Of a DNA stretch of 16,744 bases, positions 14,243 to 16,744 are shown in pieces. Each line of letters starts with the position of its first letter. The stretch's first letter is position 1. Source of the DNA: an uncultured Prevotella sp. (lineage in GTDB: Bacteria; Bacteroidota; Bacteroidia; Bacteroidales; Bacteroidaceae); contig OMVH01000228.1 in the NCBI GenBank assembly GCA_900314365.1, positions 1-16,744 of the forward strand, written 5' to 3'. The position numbers and the translations under genes were made by a program. Under the pieces are notes generated by a model. That model was not told the origin of the DNA, did no database searches, and saw nothing but the letters and a program-made list of their open reading frames with translations.

Positions 14243-15994
14243 ATGTTACAGCTTCCATATCGAATCACTTTACCCCTTATCGGCAGTCTGTTGCTCTTGC
14301 TGAGCATTGATACTTCTGCCCAGTCCTCCCACCTGACTTCTTACGAGGAGCCTGAAGACCCTGCCTGGCAGCAGGACGACACATGGGACCGGTTAGACAA
14401 TGTGCTTTATGCCTGTTGGGCATCAAAGGATGTGCACTATGTCCGGTCGAAGGTGCCGACGGGTTGTTTGCGACAGGACACCATAATCTATGGATGGAAA
14501 GGAGAGCGTGTGGGTATGGAGGCGGTTGTCTTCTCGAAGATACCCGCAGGTCGGCTCTCGCTCAGGGTTAAAGGCGACCGGCAATTGGCCTCACAGACTC
14601 AGGTAAATTGGGTTAACTATGTGCTGACGGATAGTTTCAGAGGCTGTGGCGATCATCCGTCGGGATTTGTACCTTACTTAGTGAACGACATGATAGACAC
14701 CAGTCCTTCGAGAGTGGTTGACGCACGGACTACACGCCCGATATGGTGCAGCGTGGAGATACCGCATGGGGCCAGAACCGGTGCGCATGAACTGAGAGTG
14801 GAGGTGGTGGATGAGCATGACAAAGTAGTCAGAAATTTGCATCTGAAAGTGATAGTGGGAAAACGTTCACTGCCCTCACCGGCGGAATATAAGTTTCAGC
14901 TTAATTTCTGGATGCAGCCCTATGCGGTGAGCCGTTATGAGGGTGTCGGCAACTGGAGCCGTGCCCACTTCAAAGCTCTGCGTCCTTATATGAAAATGTT
15001 GGCAAGGGCAGGGCAGAAGGTCGCGACGGCCATTCTCTTCTATGAGCCTTGGGGCAAACAAAGCAACGATAAGTTCGAACCGATGGTGGAAACCACACTG
15101 CGCGAAGACGGTACCTGGACTTTCGACTTTAGGGTCTTCGACCGCTGGATTGCTTTCCTCGAGTCGTGCGGCATCAAGGAGCAAATCAACTGCTTCTCTA
15201 TGGTGCCCTGGGATATGACCTTTCGCTACAGGGATGTCAGGACGGGAGGATATGGATATCTCAAGACTACCACCTCGGAAGATGCTTACAAGAAGCTGTG
15301 GACGGTTTTCCTAAAGACCTTTGCAGAGCATCTTAGAAAGAAAGGATGGCTGGAGAAGACCTGCATCGCTATGGATGAACGGGGGCTGGAGGCTATGAAC
15401 GACGCTTACCGAATTTCTCAGGAAGCAGTGCCAGGCCTCAAAATGGCATTGGCTGGCAACTACCACGCTTCACTTGTCGACAAACTCTATGACTACTGTG
15501 TGGGCTTCGGGCAGAAGTTCAGTGAAGAAGAACTGGCTCTGCGCAACTCCCGAGGGTGGGTGACAACAACCTATACGGCCTGTCCGGACGGTATGCCCAA
15601 TGTGTGCTCGAACAATTTGCCTGCTGATTGCGCTTATCTTCCTCTTTACTGTATTGCCAATGGGTTCAATGGCTTCCTGAGATGGGCATGGATGAATTGG
15701 ACCGACGACCCCATGCACGACACTCGCTTCCGACTGTTCACACCAGGAGATACCTATATGGTCTATCCGGGCGGACGAAGCAGCATCCGATTTGAACGAG
15801 TCATCGAGGGAGTGGAAGCGGCGGAGAAGTACCGTATACTCAGAGAAGAGTACGAACAAAGTCATCAGACGGAGGCGTTGCACCGTCTGAATAACGTCCT
15901 CGAAGGGTTTAAGTCGGGTCATTTAGCCTCAGAAGAGGAAGCAGCTTATCATGTCAATCGACTGCAACGTGTGCTGAACGGACTGACAGAATAA
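14243..15994 (+). CDS. Secreted GH123-like (DUF4091) glycosidase
   Basis: A 583-residue exported protein. The signal peptide is about 1-27 (MLQLPYRITLPLIGSLLLLL...SAQ). An N-terminal beta-rich domain runs to about 205 (IPHGARTGAHELRVEV). A barrel-like catalytic region follows, ending in the DUF4091/GH123 segment (about 475-540, GFNGFLRWAWMNW, DTYMVYPGG). The adjacent pair D378-E379 (AMDERGLEAM) matches the Asp-Glu pair that GH123 beta-N-acetylgalactosaminidases use for substrate-assisted catalysis, at a position close to D361-E362 recalled for the Bacteroides vulgatus enzyme. GH123 needs a 2-acetamido sugar; many DUF4091 proteins have no known substrate. The ATG at 14243 is chosen for the signal peptide; the frame is open upstream to 14189 without support. 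The gene lies 41 bp after the remnant and probably shares its promoter. Confidence 0.82.
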   Translation: MLQLPYRITLPLIGSLLLLLSIDTSAQSSHLTSYEEPEDPAWQQDDTWDRLDNVLYACWASKDVHYVRSKVPTGCLRQDTIIYGWKGERVGMEAVVFSKIPAGRLSLRVKGDRQLASQTQVNWVNYVLTDSFRGCGDHPSGFVPYLVNDMIDTSPSRVVDARTTRPIWCSVEIPHGARTGAHELRVEVVDEHDKVVRNLHLKVIVGKRSLPSPAEYKFQLNFWMQPYAVSRYEGVGNWSRAHFKALRPYMKMLARAGQKVATAILFYEPWGKQSNDKFEPMVETTLREDGTWTFDFRVFDRWIAFLESCGIKEQINCFSMVPWDMTFRYRDVRTGGYGYLKTTTSEDAYKKLWTVFLKTFAEHLRKKGWLEKTCIAMDERGLEAMNDAYRISQEAVPGLKMALAGNYHASLVDKLYDYCVGFGQKFSEEELALRNSRGWVTTTYTACPDGMPNVCSNNLPADCAYLPLYCIANGFNGFLRWAWMNWTDDPMHDTRFRLFTPGDTYMVYPGGRSSIRFERVIEGVEAAEKYRILREEYEQSHQTEALHRLNNVLEGFKSGHLASEEEAAYHVNRLQRVLNGLTE

Positions 15995-16039
15995 GCGATT
16001 GGATACACGTGGTCCCCATGACCAGGTAGTCTCTGACAA

Positions 16040-16098
16040 AAGAAGTCTTCATATCGGCCTTTCGTTCTTCCAGGCCAACACGAAGACTTCTTGGTTTT
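16040..16098. terminator. Convergent terminator between the GH123-like gene and dps
   Basis: An 11-bp perfect stem (16040-16050 with 16082-16092) encloses a second 5-bp stem (GGCCT 16056-16060 with AGGCC 16072-16076). GGTTTT follows on the plus strand and TTTTG on the minus strand, so it can end transcription from both sides. Confidence 0.75.
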
Positions 16099-16133
16099 GA
16101 GAGGTGCAGCTCTGTCAGCTGACCGTGTGATGT

Positions 16134-16613
16134 CTATACTTTTGAGGCGAATGCAGTGAGCATCCAGACTGTCTTCTCCTGTGAGGCCAGATAGTCGCTC
16201 ATCAGTGAGACGGTGACCTCGTCGTTGCCTTCGGATGCTGCTGCGAGCACTTCGCGCTCATCGCTGATGAGGGTCTTCAGGGTCTCAAGGACATACTCGA
16301 GTCCCTCTTTGCCCGTCTCGACCACTTCGAGTTCCTTCACCTTCGACTGCTGGAGGTAGGCTGAGAACCGGTGCTCGGGCTGACCGTCGAGCTGGAGTAT
16401 GCGCTCTGCCACTTCGTCGACTTTCGAGGCTACGTCGTTGTAGAGCTCTTCGTACTTCTCGTGGAGGATGAAGAAGCCGTGGCCCTTAATGTTCCAGTGC
16501 AGGTTTCTGAGGTTGGTGTAGTGCACCTGGAGGTCGGCGAGGAGCTGTGAGAGCAGGTTGTTCACTGTGTTTGCATTGTTGGCGCTGAGGCCGGTGATTG
16601 CTAAAGTCTTCAT
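16134..16613 (-). CDS. dps: Dps family ferritin-like DNA-protection protein
   Basis: A 159-residue four-helix protein that forms 12-subunit shells, oxidises Fe(II) with H2O2 and stores the iron, protecting DNA from oxidative damage. The inter-subunit ferroxidase ligands are all present: H39 (NLHWNIKGHGFF), H51 (LHEKYEELY), D66 and E70 (KVDEVAERI). The spacing 12-15-4 matches the H31, H43, D58 and E62 set of Listeria Dps. W40 follows the first His as usual. The start at 16613 gives MKTLAITGLS with a short N-terminus lacking a Lys-rich tail, so direct DNA binding is uncertain. The gene has its own promoter and an OxyR-like site upstream, consistent with peroxide induction known for dps in Bacteroides. 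Confidence 0.95.
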   Translation of the reverse strand: MKTLAITGLSANNANTVNNLLSQLLADLQVHYTNLRNLHWNIKGHGFFILHEKYEELYNDVASKVDEVAERILQLDGQPEHRFSAYLQQSKVKELEVVETGKEGLEYVLETLKTLISDEREVLAAASEGNDEVTVSLMSDYLASQEKTVWMLTAFASKV

Positions 16614-16662
16614 ATTCTTATTGTTTTTTATTGTTAATTCTCTTTGTTTCTTTTCTCTGGTG

Positions 16663-16693
16663 CAAAGGTACTGACTTCTCGCCCATCTCGCAA
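16663..16693 (-). promoter_or_regulatory. dps promoter
   Basis: On the minus strand a -33-like TGTTG, with its TTG at 16693-16691, is followed after 20 bp by the -7 box TACCTTTG (16670-16663). Transcription would start near 16656, giving a leader of about 43 nt that is very A-rich before the ATG. Confidence 0.7.
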
Positions 16694-16703
16694 CAGCCTT
16701 TTT

Positions 16704-16728
16704 CTATCAAGCTATAGAGAACATCTAT
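16704..16728. promoter_or_regulatory. OxyR-like operator upstream of dps
   Basis: The plus strand reads CTAT-N6-ATAG-N7-CTAT (16704-16707, 16714-16717, 16725-16728). ATAG-N7-CTAT is the OxyR half-operator, and nine of the ten consensus positions of that half-site match. It lies just upstream of the -33 element, centred near -65, the usual place for activation by OxyR. No oxyR gene is in the window. Confidence 0.6.
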
Positions 16729-16744
16729 GTTTCAAGGTTATGTG

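Overview
The window looks like chromosomal DNA of a Bacteroidales bacterium, most likely a Prevotella/Segatella-type gut or oral species. Three things suggest this. Several genes are preceded by the Bacteroidota promoter -7 box TAnnTTTG instead of a TATAAT box, and purine-rich Shine-Dalgarno sequences are weak or absent. Secreted enzymes carry signal peptides ending in the typical 'AQ', and the first gene carries a lipobox. The gene families (DUF1735-type surface glycan-binding lipoprotein, GH106, GH127, DUF4965 'glutaminase A-like' protein, DUF438 protein, Rpn family) are typical of this group. The species is inferred, not proven.

Layout from left to right. At 1-978 is the 3' end of a surface glycan-binding lipoprotein, probably the tail of a polysaccharide utilisation operon lying off the left edge, closed by a strong terminator. 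At 1130-2626 are two minus-strand genes: an 87-residue orphan with its own promoter and an Rpn-family PD-(D/E)XK nuclease. At 2975-4561 is a DUF1858-DUF438-hemerythrin-PAS protein. At 4769-7279 (minus) is a large secreted DUF4964/DUF5127/DUF4965/DUF1793 protein. At 7549-8046 is a long-chain flavodoxin with a promoter and a GNRA-loop terminator. At 8197-8328 is a 22-bp tandem repeat array. At 8532-15994 is a carbohydrate-degradation block: a GH127 enzyme (+), a GH106 alpha-L-rhamnosidase (-) convergent to it, a short gene remnant (+), and a GH123-like (DUF4091) enzyme (+), the last two sharing a compact divergent promoter region with GH106. At 16134-16613 (minus) is dps, with a promoter and an OxyR-like operator.

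How the genes work together. The three secreted glycosidases would act on a complex glycan containing L-rhamnose, L-arabinofuranose (or a related acidic sugar) and possibly an N-acetylhexosamine. They are not one operon but separately promoted units, and no SusC/SusD pair or sensor is inside the window. Flavodoxin and Dps are housekeeping or stress genes for low iron and oxidative conditions. I see no tRNA, rRNA, CRISPR array, insertion sequence or prophage gene.

The points most worth following up are the 22-bp tandem array, the truncated DUF4980-like remnant in front of the GH123-like gene, a 67-codon leader ORF that overlaps the GH106 start as ATGA, and the OxyR-like site upstream of dps. 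I found no clear, wholly new multi-gene system. Signals beyond the known families are small and regulatory in scale.
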